Assembly (NCBI GenBank): GCA_021772025.1
Contig: JAETNT010000035.1
Span: 1 to 39,229 of the forward strand
Direction: 5' to 3'
Length of the DNA stretch: 39,229 bases
Source: Enterocloster bolteae
GTDB taxonomy: Bacteria > Bacillota > Clostridia > Lachnospirales > Lachnospiraceae
Made by a program: the position numbers and the translations under genes. Under the pieces are notes generated by a model. That model worked only from the letters and a program-made list of their open reading frames with translations, did not search any database and was not told where the DNA came from. Below, piece after piece: positions 22,963 through 32,356 of the stretch (the first letter of the stretch is position 1; each line of letters starts with the position of its first letter).

Positions 22963-23446
22963 TGCGCTCTCCTTTCTCACTAGATTATAGCAGAAAATTT
23001 TATTCCGGTTTTCATGTATCTTGCGATTTTTATAATTTATTTAAAGGCCACAAAGCAAATATTTACCGGTGTTTAGCATCTCACTCTATAAAGCAAAGGC
23101 GCCTGCTGATTGTATCGGCTAAATTTTTTCTATTCTTCACCCAATAGCACGAAATAACTTTTTTCAGAAATGGAAAACAAAAAAGAGCCATCAGCCAGCT
23201 CTTTTCCTACTGCTATCAATATTCCATTTTTTGCCCAATATGTGCTTTCCACTGGCACTCCATATTATACAAATATTATCTCAAAAATCGAGAAAAAAGT
23301 CGGCGGGTTATTTACCATGTACTTTTTATGTATCCATCTGTCCCGCCTCCGGAAATAGGCATGGAAAAAGCACCGCCGGAGCGATGCTTTCATATAATTA
23401 ATATTCATGAAACTTAAAAAATTCTGCAAAACGGACTATTTATAAA
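22963..23446 (-). promoter_or_regulatory. Promoter and spacer upstream of AraC-GNAT; no gene
   Basis: Extended -10 TGCTATAAT on the minus strand (TATAAT at 22984-22989) would drive the AraC-GNAT/MATE operon. Two hairpins follow: AAAAGAGC/GCTCTTTT (23181-23205) and AAAGCA-c-CGC/GCG-a-TGCTTT (23367-23390). The second has a minus-strand T tract and is the terminator of the lipoprotein gene. Nothing else is seen here. Confidence 0.6.
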
Positions 23447-24550
23447 TTATTTTGTCTGCTCGAAGAGCCAGTCTCTGACAGCGGTCAGTCTGTACCCATA
23501 ATTAAAGGATGCCATATGCTCCGTCCCGCTTTCCCCTTCTTTAAATACAGTCCCGGTTTCAAAACGTACCATATTCGCATCGAACCCAAGGCTTACAAGC
23601 TGCTCTACTGCCGCCGCCTGTTCTTCCTCACCGTCCTGTGCACTCCATGTCCCATAGCTGTACGAAACGCCGTCCGAATCAAACATTGCCATTACATCAT
23701 CCTGTCCGCCGGATGCCTTTGCGTCACCGCCTGCCGTAATGTAGAAAAATTTTTGATTTTCTATTTCTTTCAGAACAGACACATCCCACTGCCCCGATAC
23801 ATACATACTTGCCGCAAATAAATCAGGATATTTGCTGTTCAGATAAAGGGATGTCATGCAGCCCATGGACTGTCCGGTGGTATAAATCCGGTCAGGATCA
23901 ATGCTGTATGCGGACTGAAGTTCGGAAATCAGACGAACTGCCGTTTCAACCTGTGCGGAAACATTCCAGTCATCATCTACAACGGTTTCCGTAAAAGCCG
24001 GGACCATAACAAAAGAGGGATGTTTCTGCTGTTCTTCTTCCGTTACCCAAACCGCCGCCCCATAATATTGCTCCACAAGCTGCCGGGCACTTTTCCCGGA
24101 ACCGGTAGCATCCGGGATAAACATGATAAGCGGATACTGCCCGGAACTATCATAATCTTCCGGAATATACAGGCTGTATTCCAGGGTCATGCCGGTTTCC
24201 GCATCCTCAAATGTAAGCTGCTCAAATTTATCAGCATTCGCATCCAGCACTTTCTGGATTTCAGGATCATTTTCATTTGCCATCCCTCCGGCATTGCCTC
24301 CGCGGCCACCGCCGTTTCCTCCCTGCATCCTGCCTCCTCTGCCGCCGTTGAAGCCATCTCGGTTCTGCCGCTCCCCATTTTCATGGGATTCAGAATCGTC
24401 TGCTCCGGTATCTGCACTTTCTGGGGACGCCTCCGTTTTGGAAACATCCTCTGTCTTATCAGGCACCTGTGCGGGATTCTCACAAGCCGCCAATGACATT
24501 AAAAAACACACGCTTATAGCAATGCAGAACCATTTTCTTACTTTTTTCAT
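23447..24550 (-). CDS. Esterase-like alpha/beta-hydrolase lipoprotein with Gly/Arg-rich linker
   Basis: A 367-residue lipoprotein: signal peptide with lipobox LMSLAAC (Cys23), an acidic linker (KTEASPESADTGADDSESHE), then a Gly/Arg/Asn-rich stretch at about 65-92 (GGRGGRMQGGNGGGRGGNAGG). A PHB-depolymerase/esterase-like hydrolase domain follows, with nucleophile elbow GQSMG and a likely catalytic His in TEHMASF. It should act outside the membrane on an ester or polymer. The ATG has GAGG 8 bases upstream. The Gly-rich linker between anchor and enzyme is unusual. Confidence 0.82.
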   Translation of the reverse strand: MKKVRKWFCIAISVCFLMSLAACENPAQVPDKTEDVSKTEASPESADTGADDSESHENGERQNRDGFNGGRGGRMQGGNGGGRGGNAGGMANENDPEIQKVLDANADKFEQLTFEDAETGMTLEYSLYIPEDYDSSGQYPLIMFIPDATGSGKSARQLVEQYYGAAVWVTEEEQQKHPSFVMVPAFTETVVDDDWNVSAQVETAVRLISELQSAYSIDPDRIYTTGQSMGCMTSLYLNSKYPDLFAASMYVSGQWDVSVLKEIENQKFFYITAGGDAKASGGQDDVMAMFDSDGVSYSYGTWSAQDGEEEQAAAVEQLVSLGFDANMVRFETGTVFKEGESGTEHMASFNYGYRLTAVRDWLFEQTK

Positions 24551-24807
24551 TTCACATACCTCGCTGATATTAATATTTGGAGTATCTTATAATGCGAGCT
24601 GCCATTCGCAGATTCTTTAAGTGTGCTTAAAACCACATAATTAAGCTTAACACATCTTTGTGAATTTATAGTGAATAAATTACCGTTAAAATATTCCACG
24701 ACATATGAGAATGTGCAGCCGGCATTACCACTCCGCTAAAGACCAGTTTTCTGCCCTGCATAAGCAATCTGTTATTGTCATGATGCACCGAGTATCTGAC
24801 AATATCC

Positions 24808-25089
24808 TCATCCGTTTCTGAACACACATGAAAGCAATGTTAGGTAGATTTCTCTTAAGTCGTCCATTGCTTCCGGGGAATAGACAACAGAATAGGAATC
24901 GTTCATATTCCAAGCTCCCGCGCAGGATTTTGAAGTAAAAGCTATTCCTGCCGCCGCCAGACCAGCACCGATAATAAAGTTACATGCCGCAGCCGTTTTT
25001 AACGCTTTCTTTTTCGGATTGGGAAGCTCTACGGAAATTCCCAAAGTGTTATTCAGCTTTTCGCAAGCCTGATTTACTTCTTTAATCAT
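24808..25089 (-). pseudogene. Small membrane protein frame fused to a ParE-like remnant
   Basis: The first 60 residues (MIKEVNQACEKLNNTLGISV, then a hydrophobic AACNFIIGAGLAAAGIAF) look like a small one-helix membrane protein with a good AGGAGG site. From residue 62 the frame reads MNDSYSVVYSPEAMDDLREIY, the typical start of a ParE/RelE toxin, and then degenerates. Another frame downstream (about 24822-24666) encodes RYSVHHDNNRLLMQGRKLVF, another gene fragment. Probably a patch of decayed genes; the membrane part may still be expressed. Confidence 0.5.
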
Positions 25090-25098
25090 TTTGCCCTC

Positions 25099-25260
25099 CT
25101 AAAATAATAACTGTGTGCCGTGATTTACAATAAGCAGCACGCCGGTGCCTATGAGAATCCATAGGACTGTGGCTTTCTTTTCTCTGCCTTCTTTCTTGTT
25201 AAGAAACAGGAAAAACAATCCCACACCACAAGGCAGATACCAACAATCAATGATTTTTCG
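25099..25260 (-). pseudogene. Small two-helix membrane protein with frameshift
   Basis: Minus-strand frames give SLIVGICLVV, then in the next frame GLFFLFLNKKEGREKKATVLWI followed by LIGTGVLLIVNHGTQLLF and a stop at 25099-25101. Together they resemble a two-helix membrane protein broken by a one-base change near 25215. No intact start was found. The stop overlaps the ribosome site of the next small gene, so they were probably an operon. Confidence 0.4.
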
Positions 25261-25328
25261 GAAATGTCAGTTTCCTTGCTGTCGATTCATATAGTTTTGT
25301 ACTCAAATCCTGTCAATAAGAATCTCCT

Positions 25329-25919
25329 TTACTCAAAAATATCTGCCACAAGGCTATCCACCATAAAATCAAAAACAGTGAAATAATCACAAGTGACGGA
25401 AAGAGTTTCTTTTGCATTGATTGTTGACAGCAGCGCACTTAAAATTCCATAGGCTAAAGTTTCTTTCATTTTCAAATTGAGATTCGCGGCCTGGATAACC
25501 TGTCTGAAAAAATCGAAACTGTCAAATTTGATTTTCTTAATCATTTCTTCAGGCAGCTTTGTTACAAAAGACTGAAAATCCGGCGTATTGACATTGTACA
25601 GGAACGGCTTGCTGTCGTATTCCCGGAAAAGCCTTTTCATAGACCGTGCAAATCCCTCTTTTGTCTGGCTGCTCCTGTTTATGTCAATAATTTTTTCTGT
25701 CAACCTCCTTTGTATATTTGTGATTGTTTCAAAAAATAAATCTTCTTTTGTGGGGTAAAGCGTATAAAAAGTACCGATAGATATAACTGCCTTGTCGCAT
25801 AAATTTTTAATGCTTGTCTTTTTGTATCCTTGCGCTATCCAACATTCTTCACATAGTTCTTCCAGCTTTTTGCGGATAGCTTTTTTATCAGCGTCCGAAA
25901 GGACTGGCTTTGACGGCAT
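25329..25919 (-). CDS. TetR-family transcriptional regulator
   Basis: A 196-residue TetR protein with the HTH TSIKNLCDKAVISIGTFYTLYPTKEDLF at about residues 35-62 and a helical effector domain. The ATG has AAGGAG 9 bases upstream. A 12-bp-arm palindrome at 25949-25981 overlaps its promoter region, so it is probably autoregulated. Neighbouring genes are broken, so its original target may be lost: the flavodoxin/aldo-keto reductase remnants next door are the kind of genes such regulators control. Confidence 0.88.
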   Translation of the reverse strand: MPSKPVLSDADKKAIRKKLEELCEECWIAQGYKKTSIKNLCDKAVISIGTFYTLYPTKEDLFFETITNIQRRLTEKIIDINRSSQTKEGFARSMKRLFREYDSKPFLYNVNTPDFQSFVTKLPEEMIKKIKFDSFDFFRQVIQAANLNLKMKETLAYGILSALLSTINAKETLSVTCDYFTVFDFMVDSLVADIFE

Positions 25920-25948
25920 AGTTTGATTTCTCCTTTTTGCGGAATTTT

Positions 25949-25981
25949 ATTTGCGAATATTTGTAATATATATTCGCAAAT
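25949..25981. promoter_or_regulatory. Operator upstream of the TetR gene
   Basis: ATTTGCGAATAT (25949-25960) and ATATTCGCAAAT (25970-25981) form a perfect 12-bp-arm dyad with a 9-base spacer, 30 bases before the TetR start codon. Confidence 0.8.
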
Positions 25982-26163
25982 AGATAATAGCATGGTTGAC
26001 AGGTATTGTTAAGCAGGGTATTTGATTTAGCAATGCCGTATTCTTTGGTAATAAATAAATTTTGGGGGAAAGGTAGAAAGAATACGACTTAAAAATGAAG
26101 CAAAAGAAGCTGCGGCTGTATCTATATATGCATCTCCAAATGATACTTTAGTGGATTCTGTAC

Positions 26164-26376
26164 TCAGGTATTCTCCCACTTTCCAATACATCTGATCAGG
26201 CTTTCCACCCACATCTTCAAACTGTCTATCGACTGTTCGCCATTCAGCATTTTGCCAGTCATCAGCACAGCGCCGGAACAACTCGGCTGAAGCCTTGCAT
26301 TTGTCTCACCCATGCCACTCCCGCCAGAAGTTGCAAAAGGAATAATGGTTTTTCCCTCATAATGCCGCCTTTCCAA
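26164..26376 (-). pseudogene. C-terminal flavodoxin fragment
   Basis: A frame reading ERRHYEGKTIIPFATSGGSG, then LQPSCSGAVLMTGKMLNG and a WVESLI tail matches the C-terminal third of a flavodoxin of the type found beside oxidoreductases. The N-terminal flavin-binding loop is absent; instead the frame is joined to an aldo-keto reductase remnant. Confidence 0.75.
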
Positions 26377-26387
26377 AAAGGTATTGA

Positions 26388-26676
26388 TATTTATTGATCA
26401 GCCCTATATTCAGTCCTGTCGGGCAGGGTTCACAGTGATTATAGTATACCCAGACTCCTTCCGCATCCTGCGGGGCAAACGCGGCGATTGCAGAGTAATC
26501 TTTTTCTTCCGATGCCGCGTTGCAGAATCCAAGAATCCGCTACAAATCTGCCTTCCCACGGATTCCGGGAAGCACTGTCACCACACCGGGCTTATCCAAC
26601 GCATACTGGATGCACTGATATTCCGTCAGGGATTTTCCAAATGGTGATGTCTTTGCGTCCAGAAGCACTTGGTTTT
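26388..26676 (-). pseudogene. C-terminal aldo-keto reductase fragment with an in-frame stop
   Basis: Minus-strand translation gives KTSPFGKSLTEYQCIQYAL, then VVTVLPGIRGKADL, a TAG stop (26540-26542), and FAPQDAEGVWVYYNHCEPCP with GLNIGLINKY. This is the C-terminal region of a ferredoxin-like-tail aldo-keto reductase. It runs directly into the flavodoxin remnant, showing a deletion that fused the two. Not functional. Confidence 0.75.
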
Positions 26677-26826
26677 TATATATTACCTATGCCTAAAAAG
26701 CATTTTGATTGATTTTTCAAAATCCCCGCGTTACAATGAATAGTGCTGTTTGCTCAATTATGAATTTATCAGTACGCCAGCCTGGCTGCGGGCAGCGGCT
26801 CATAACACATTGAGAAAGGAAGCTTT

Positions 26827-27741
26827 ATGGAAAATTCACTTTCGATTAATATTCCCAGCCATGAAAATCAGCAACTCTGCGTCAACGCTTTCGGTCATTC
26901 TATCACCATGCCCTGTCATAAATACGGGCCGGCAGTACGTCCTTATTATCTGATACACTATATTTTGAAAGGTAAGGGGGAATTTGTGGTAAATGGCACC
27001 CGCTATAAGCTTTCCGCAGGCAAGGGTTTTTTGATTGAACCAGATTATCAGACGATTTATATGGCGGATAAGGAAGAACCATGGACCTACATCTGGGTGG
27101 GATTTTCCGGGGCAGACGCGAAGCGGTGCGTCTCCTCCTTAGGGCTTTCCCAGGAGCAGCCGATTTTCAAAAGCAGTGAAAAAGACACCCTGGCACAATG
27201 TGTTTTAGGCATGATCCAGCATAATCAAAAAAGCCCGGTTGATTCATTTTATACGTTGTCCATGCTGTATCTTTTTCTAAGTACGGTAGCCGCTGCCGAC
27301 CCCGATAAATCTTCCCTTGGAAATGGAAATGTCTATGTCAGCCAGGCCATCGCCTATATCCGGGACCATATTGCAAAGCCTCTTCAGGCGGACAGCGTGG
27401 CAAAGCATGTGGGGCTAAACCGCAGCTATTTAAGCACGTTATTTAAACAGCACACCGGGCTTTCTCCCTTAAAGTATATCCAGAAATTCCGGCTGACCAA
27501 GGCGCAGCACTTGCTGGAATCCTCCAATCTTTCCGTATCTGACATCGCCTATACCTGCGGTTATCAGCAGCCGGAGTCCTTGATGAAGCTCTTCCGGCAG
27601 CAGTACGGCATGTCCCCTGCAGCTTACCGGAAGATGATTATAAATCAAACCTTATCCTGCCAGGAAGATATCCAGAAAAGTGAAAAAGGAGGCCTCTTCC
27701 TTTCCGATCTTGAAGAAGCCTCCCACCAAATACGCTTTTAG
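26827..27741 (+). CDS. AraC-family regulator, probably of the alpha-galactosidase operon
   Basis: A 304-residue AraC/XylS protein. The N-terminal cupin-like sensor (about 20-130) contains YYLIHYILKGKGEFVVNGTRY. The C-terminal double HTH (about 185-285) has QADSVAKHVGLNRSYLSTLFKQ and VSDIAYTCGYQQPESLMKLF. The layout is that of MsmR/RafR-like sugar regulators. AAAGGAAG precedes the ATG. It faces the YczE/alpha-galactosidase operon tail to tail and is the best candidate for sensing galactosides and activating it, but no binding site was identified. Confidence 0.88.
   Translation: MENSLSINIPSHENQQLCVNAFGHSITMPCHKYGPAVRPYYLIHYILKGKGEFVVNGTRYKLSAGKGFLIEPDYQTIYMADKEEPWTYIWVGFSGADAKRCVSSLGLSQEQPIFKSSEKDTLAQCVLGMIQHNQKSPVDSFYTLSMLYLFLSTVAAADPDKSSLGNGNVYVSQAIAYIRDHIAKPLQADSVAKHVGLNRSYLSTLFKQHTGLSPLKYIQKFRLTKAQHLLESSNLSVSDIAYTCGYQQPESLMKLFRQQYGMSPAAYRKMIINQTLSCQEDIQKSEKGGLFLSDLEEASHQIRF
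27688..27723 (-). terminator. Terminator of the alpha-galactosidase operon, inside the araC-type gene
   Basis: GGAGGC (27688-27693) and GCCTCC (27718-27723) with inner TCTTC/GAAGA form a hairpin; the minus strand continues TTTTTCACTTTT. It lies within the last codons of the convergent AraC gene. Confidence 0.7.
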
Positions 27742-27750
27742 GCTGTAAAA

Positions 27751-28389
27751 TCATTGATTTCCTTTATGTCCATACAGAAATGGCTCTGATACGTTTGTAT
27801 TGAACCACTGCACCACCGGGCCCATAAACAGCGCGGTAATTACCGTCCCCACGCCAATGGTAACGTGGAAGATCAGGCCGGTAAGTACGCAGACAGAGTC
27901 GCTGGCAATTCTGCACAGGCGGAACGGCATAAGCTTATATTTATTCGCTGCAATCAAAGACCACGCATCGTATGCCGACACCCCTAAATCTGCGGTAAAA
28001 TATACAGAAGCTGCAAAACAGGTTCCAAAAATCCCCAAAAGCATCATCACAAGCCGCGCTGCCATTCCCGGAGCAGGGAAAATATTGTCTAAGATATTCC
28101 TCATAAAATCCGCCGCCATTCCGGTAAAAAACAGATTGATTACCGTGGCAATACCGATATAATGCTTTTCCACAAAGAACACGCCCACCAGCAATGCGCC
28201 AGTTACAATGATGTAAAAGGTACTGTATGTAGAATGAAAAATATTTGCGATTCCTGTGACAAAACAGGTAAATGGGTCTGTCCCCAGATTCGCCTTTTGG
28301 AATGCACCGATGCAAAATCCGGTGACAATGACTCCAAAAAAAGACATTGCAATCCGCTTCCATTTTTGTGAAGATTCTTGTTTATCCAT
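27751..28389 (-). CDS. YczE/YitT-type integral membrane protein
   Basis: A 212-residue membrane protein with five to six helices. It begins WKRIAMSFFGVIVTGFCIGAF and has the GTDPFTCFVTGIANIF segment, typical of YczE/YyaS/YitT-like (DUF6198) proteins of unknown function. The ATG at 28389 shares its A with the alpha-galactosidase stop (TAATG) and has GGAGG within the preceding gene, so the two are translationally coupled. Coupling suggests a role in galactoside use, perhaps transport, but this family is not an established sugar carrier. Confidence 0.8.
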   Translation of the reverse strand: MDKQESSQKWKRIAMSFFGVIVTGFCIGAFQKANLGTDPFTCFVTGIANIFHSTYSTFYIIVTGALLVGVFFVEKHYIGIATVINLFFTGMAADFMRNILDNIFPAPGMAARLVMMLLGIFGTCFAASVYFTADLGVSAYDAWSLIAANKYKLMPFRLCRIASDSVCVLTGLIFHVTIGVGTVITALFMGPVVQWFNTNVSEPFLYGHKGNQ

Positions 28390-30620
28390 TATTCTGCCTC
28401 CAGCACGACGATTCTGGACCAAAAGTCACTGCAGGGAGCTTCGCCCTGGGGCAATTCCCCGGCAGCCGCGTCGGTAGTGACCATGCCAATATTCATTAAT
28501 TCGCTCCCGTAGAAAGAACCTTTCCCCTCTCCTTCTTCCTGCATGTGATAGAAAAGCTCCTGATCTAATCCCTGCAGACGGAGCCGCCGAAACTCCCGGT
28601 TTACATCATTTAACGTTTTAAAATACGCTACAATTGCCTGTTTCTTATCTTCAGAAACCACCATCCATGCGGTAAAATTCCCTTCAAAGGGACTTAACAG
28701 CCGGTAAAATGTGCCGGTATGAATCAGCTTCCGGTACTTTTTCACAAAACCGATCTGTTCCCTTACGATCTCACGCTCCCGGGCCGTAAGTCTGGCCAAA
28801 TCCAGCTCATAGCCAAAGGCTCCGAAAGCCGCCACATTTCCCCTTGTTTTCAGCGGCGTGATGCGGTTCAGCTGATGATTGGGTGTGATAGATACATGGG
28901 CCCCCATAGAGCTGACCGGATAAGCGTAGGAAGTTCCATATTGAATTTTCTGGCGCTCCACCGCATCCGTGTCATCGCTGGTCCAACACTGAGGCGCATA
29001 GTATAGGAGGCCCGGATCAAACCGTCCGCCGCCGCTTGCACAAGACTCAAAGAGAATCTCCGGAAACTCTGTATTCAGCCGGTTATACAAATCGTACAGT
29101 CCCAGGATATAGCGGTGGAAAATTTCTCCCTGATGCTCCGATCCGTAGCCTTCCGAAAAACATTCGGTGATGTTGCGGTTCATATCCCATTTAACATAGG
29201 AAATTTTTGATTCTCTGAGAATTTTGGCTACCATCTCATAGATATAGTCCACCACTTCCTTCCGGGAAAAGTCCAGCACATACTGCTTTCTTCCGTGGGA
29301 AGCATGCCTGTCCGGTGTGTGGATAATCCAGTCCGGATGACTGCGGTACAGCTCACTGTCCTTATTCACCATCTCCAGCTCAAACCAAAGCCCAAATTTC
29401 AGTCCCTGCTCCTCGATGGTTTCCGAAAGGCCCTTAATTCCCCGGGGCAGACGCTCTAAATTAGGCCACCAATCCCCAAGGCCGCTGGTCTCGCCGCAGC
29501 GGGTGCTGAACCATCCGTCATCCAGGACAAACAGCTCTACCCCATCCTCTTTTGCTGTTTTGGCAATCTCAATCAGCTTTTCTTCCGTAAAATCAAAATA
29601 AGTGGCTTCCCAATTATTTAACAGGATCGGGCGCTCTTTATCCCGCCAAAATCCTCTGGCCAGTCTGGTACGGAACAGCCGGTGGAAGGTCTGGCTCATG
29701 CCATTCATGCCCTCAGCAGAATAAACCATCACTGCCTCCGGAGTTTGAAATTCCTCCCCCGGATTTAAGCACCAGGAAAATCCAAAGGGGTGGATGCCAA
29801 TCATCATCCGCGTTACCTTATAGGTGTCAACTTCTGCCTGGGCAAGGAAATTTCCGGAATAAATCAAGGAAAATCCCATAACCTCCCCTTGAAATTCATC
29901 TGCGGCAGGCCGTTTCAGCATCACAAAGGGATTGTGGTGATGGCTGGAAGCTCCCCGGGTACTGCCCACGGACTGAATCCCCTGCTGAAGCATTCTGGTC
30001 TTTACATATCGCTCTCTTCCCCATGCGCCGGAAAACTGAATCCACTCATACTCATCATCGGGTAAATCCAAAGAAAGGCTCATTGCACGGGTAAGCTGAT
30101 ACGCTTCCCTTCCCTTGTTTTCAAAGCGGACACTTCTGGCGATGGCATTTTCCTTTTGAAATATGGTATATAGCAGAGTCATCTCTACCTGAAGAAGCTC
30201 ATCCCGCAAAATCAGCTCTAAAGTATCCGCCTCTTCCTCTGACTCTGTGTATGTGGCAGGCAGCCCTTTTAAGGCCGGCTTTCCTTTATAAATCTTATGG
30301 GAAACATACCTAAAATCCGTAATCCGGCTGCCATTGGGCTGTAAAATCTCCAGAGCCGGCATGCGATAATCCGTGGTTCCATAGGAGGGATATTCCTGCT
30401 TTAAATGCTCCAGTGTAAAGGAATATTCATTATCAAATACATACGGCGTTACCGGACGGTATCTGTTTTCGGTAAGATAGTCATAATTTTCCTTTTGAGG
30501 AATCCGCTTGCCAAAGTAAAGCTGCCCCATCTGATCATTTCGCATAATTTTCATCAGATAGCTGATGTTCTCGTTATACAAATGAAATTCTTTCGCGCTT
30601 TCATTAAAAATAATTCCCAT
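28389..30620 (-). CDS. GH36 alpha-galactosidase
   Basis: A 743-residue cytoplasmic enzyme that releases terminal alpha-1,6-galactose from raffinose-family sugars and melibiose. It has the GH36 beta-sandwich N-terminal domain, the (beta/alpha)8 barrel (about 330-645) with nucleophile Asp479 in KWDMNR and acid/base Asp549 in CWTSDDTDA, then a C-terminal domain. These positions match the bacterial AgaA/AgaB type. The ATG at 30620 has AGGAGGG upstream; an in-frame ATG 13 codons earlier does not. No signal peptide, so substrate must be imported, yet no sugar ABC or PTS genes are visible nearby. Confidence 0.96.
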   Translation of the reverse strand: MGIIFNESAKEFHLYNENISYLMKIMRNDQMGQLYFGKRIPQKENYDYLTENRYRPVTPYVFDNEYSFTLEHLKQEYPSYGTTDYRMPALEILQPNGSRITDFRYVSHKIYKGKPALKGLPATYTESEEEADTLELILRDELLQVEMTLLYTIFQKENAIARSVRFENKGREAYQLTRAMSLSLDLPDDEYEWIQFSGAWGRERYVKTRMLQQGIQSVGSTRGASSHHHNPFVMLKRPAADEFQGEVMGFSLIYSGNFLAQAEVDTYKVTRMMIGIHPFGFSWCLNPGEEFQTPEAVMVYSAEGMNGMSQTFHRLFRTRLARGFWRDKERPILLNNWEATYFDFTEEKLIEIAKTAKEDGVELFVLDDGWFSTRCGETSGLGDWWPNLERLPRGIKGLSETIEEQGLKFGLWFELEMVNKDSELYRSHPDWIIHTPDRHASHGRKQYVLDFSRKEVVDYIYEMVAKILRESKISYVKWDMNRNITECFSEGYGSEHQGEIFHRYILGLYDLYNRLNTEFPEILFESCASGGGRFDPGLLYYAPQCWTSDDTDAVERQKIQYGTSYAYPVSSMGAHVSITPNHQLNRITPLKTRGNVAAFGAFGYELDLARLTAREREIVREQIGFVKKYRKLIHTGTFYRLLSPFEGNFTAWMVVSEDKKQAIVAYFKTLNDVNREFRRLRLQGLDQELFYHMQEEGEGKGSFYGSELMNIGMVTTDAAAGELPQGEAPCSDFWSRIVVLEAE

Positions 30621-30913
30621 ATTGTCCCTCCTGAATTTCACAGAATGTTTTACATGCAACCATGTTCTTATTGTTCTATTTTATCGTTTTTTTCCTTTCT
30701 TTCTATGGAAAAATAATATATAAAGCTGTCCATTTGTTAGATGTTATTACCAGAAAAGAAATTTTCTTTCGTGCGCTCCCAATCCATCCTGTCAGAACAC
30801 CAAGCAGGGCTCCGGCAGCTACAGACGGTTCTATTCAAAAAAACAGAGTCGTCGCTCCGGTAGAATACTCATCTACTTTTGCAACGACCCCAACATTCCT
30901 TCCTATTATAGAT
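30621..30913 (-). terminator. Spacer with terminator of the glycerate operon (30847-30887)
   Basis: On the minus strand GTCGTTGC pairs with GCGACGAC, with inner GTAGA/TCTAC, followed by TTTTTTT: a strong terminator 27 bases after the transporter stop. Its inner part (AAAAGTAGATGA) also occurs in the terminator at 36231-36283. The rest up to the alpha-galactosidase ribosome site contains TAAAAT-like -10 candidates but no clear promoter; a minus-strand frame with VAAGALLGVLTGWIG may be a gene remnant. Confidence 0.7.
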
Positions 30914-32326
30914 TTAAAAGGGTCCCCACTGGATTGCCTGGGCAATCACCAGGAAACCTGCGGCTGTAACAGACCAGATGCCAAACAGCGGCAGAATGAA
31001 ACGCAGCCATTTCTCATAAGGTACTTTGGCCAAAGCCAGAGTTGCCATCAAATATCCGGCGACCGGGTACACAATGTTTGAAAAACCATCGCCAAACTGC
31101 AGTGCAAGGATTGCGGTCTGTCTGGTAACGCCTACCACGTCCGCCAACGGCGCCATGATGGGCATGGAAACCACGGTCTGACCGCTTCCGGAGTTAACTA
31201 AAAAGTTCAATAATGTCTGGACAATCAACATTCCCACTGCCGCCAGTCCGCTGGGAACGCCCTTGATAATTTCGGAAAGCCCGTAAACAACGGTGTCAAT
31301 AATCATGGCGTCGTTCATAATGACGCTGATTCCCCGGGCCAAACCTACAATCAAGGCCCCCAGCAGTACGTCGTGACAGCCTTCCATGAAAGCGTCGCAG
31401 ATCTCCTGGCCTTTCATGCCTGCAATGAATCCGGAGAATAGGCCAATCATCACAAAGATTGCGCCGATCTGAGGCATATCCCAACCCCAGCAGAATACGC
31501 CGGCAATCATAATTCCAAACAAGATGCCTGCACTGGCTCCGGCCAGTTTCTGTCTGGTAGTCAGGCTTGCGTTGGCCGCTTCCATATCGATCTCCCGCGT
31601 TTTATCAATCTCGTATACCGGGCTGAGTTCAGGATTTTTCTGTACCCACTTTGCATAACGCAGCACATACGCCATAGCAATGAGAGTCATAGTTGTCAGC
31701 ACCACCAAGCGGTACTGCCAGCCGGAATACAGAGGCAGTCCGGCAATCTTCTGCCCGATCCCTACCGTAAATGGGTTGGCTAATGCTGCGGTAAATCCTG
31801 CCGCAGAGCCGCAGAGCGCAACGGCGCAGGCCGTCATGGAGTCAAATCCCAACGCCAGCATCAGCGGAAGAATGATAGGAACGTATACCATACACAGCTC
31901 GCACATACCGATGAAACAGTCAATTACTGCAAAGGTAATCATTAATATGGGAATAATAATGATTCCTTTTCCTGACACCTTCCGGGACAATGCGGAGATA
32001 GCCCCGTGGATAAATCCGGTCTTTTTTAATACAACAAAACCTCCGCCTACACAGAAGGTCAGCGCGATTACCCATCCTGCTTCTACAAAGCCTTCCGGTA
32101 TGGCGTTAAAAAACTCCATAAACGTTGTCGGATTGCTCTCTATGGTGTGAAAAGAATCCGCCACTACTACCATCCTTCCGTCTACGCCTTCTATACGGTC
32201 GAACTCTCCTGCCGGAATCACGTAAGTCAGAACTCCAACGATGGCCATGATCCCCAGAAGAATAATAAAAATGTGAGGGATCGTCAATTTTTTCCTGGTT
32301 TGCAGCGTTGTTTTTGTACTCATCAT
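30914..32326 (-). CDS. YfcC-family carboxylate/amino-acid-type transporter
   Basis: A 470-residue membrane protein with about 12 helices of the YfcC/DcuC-like superfamily (C4-dicarboxylate anaerobic carrier). It starts LTIPHIFIILLGIMAIVGVLTYVIPAGEFDR and has the conserved NFLVNSGSGQTVVSMPIMAPL motif late in the chain. AAAGGGG precedes a double ATG; the second (32323) has better spacing. It is the last gene of an operon with a hydrolase and glycerate kinase, so its substrate is probably an acid or acid conjugate that feeds glycerate. Substrates of this family are mostly untested. Confidence 0.88.
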   Translation of the reverse strand: MMSTKTTLQTRKKLTIPHIFIILLGIMAIVGVLTYVIPAGEFDRIEGVDGRMVVVADSFHTIESNPTTFMEFFNAIPEGFVEAGWVIALTFCVGGGFVVLKKTGFIHGAISALSRKVSGKGIIIIPILMITFAVIDCFIGMCELCMVYVPIILPLMLALGFDSMTACAVALCGSAAGFTAALANPFTVGIGQKIAGLPLYSGWQYRLVVLTTMTLIAMAYVLRYAKWVQKNPELSPVYEIDKTREIDMEAANASLTTRQKLAGASAGILFGIMIAGVFCWGWDMPQIGAIFVMIGLFSGFIAGMKGQEICDAFMEGCHDVLLGALIVGLARGISVIMNDAMIIDTVVYGLSEIIKGVPSGLAAVGMLIVQTLLNFLVNSGSGQTVVSMPIMAPLADVVGVTRQTAILALQFGDGFSNIVYPVAGYLMATLALAKVPYEKWLRFILPLFGIWSVTAAGFLVIAQAIQWGPF

Positions 32327-32356
32327 ATACCCCTTTCTCTCTAACTTGTATACCCA

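Noticed and set aside
24020..24620. Plus-strand Pro/Cys-rich frames opposite the lipoprotein
   Set aside because: Antisense shadows of the Gly-rich linker and signal peptide.
30662..31081. Plus-strand 139-codon frame opposite the transporter end
   Set aside because: It covers the operon terminator and the antisense of the transporter and has no start signal.
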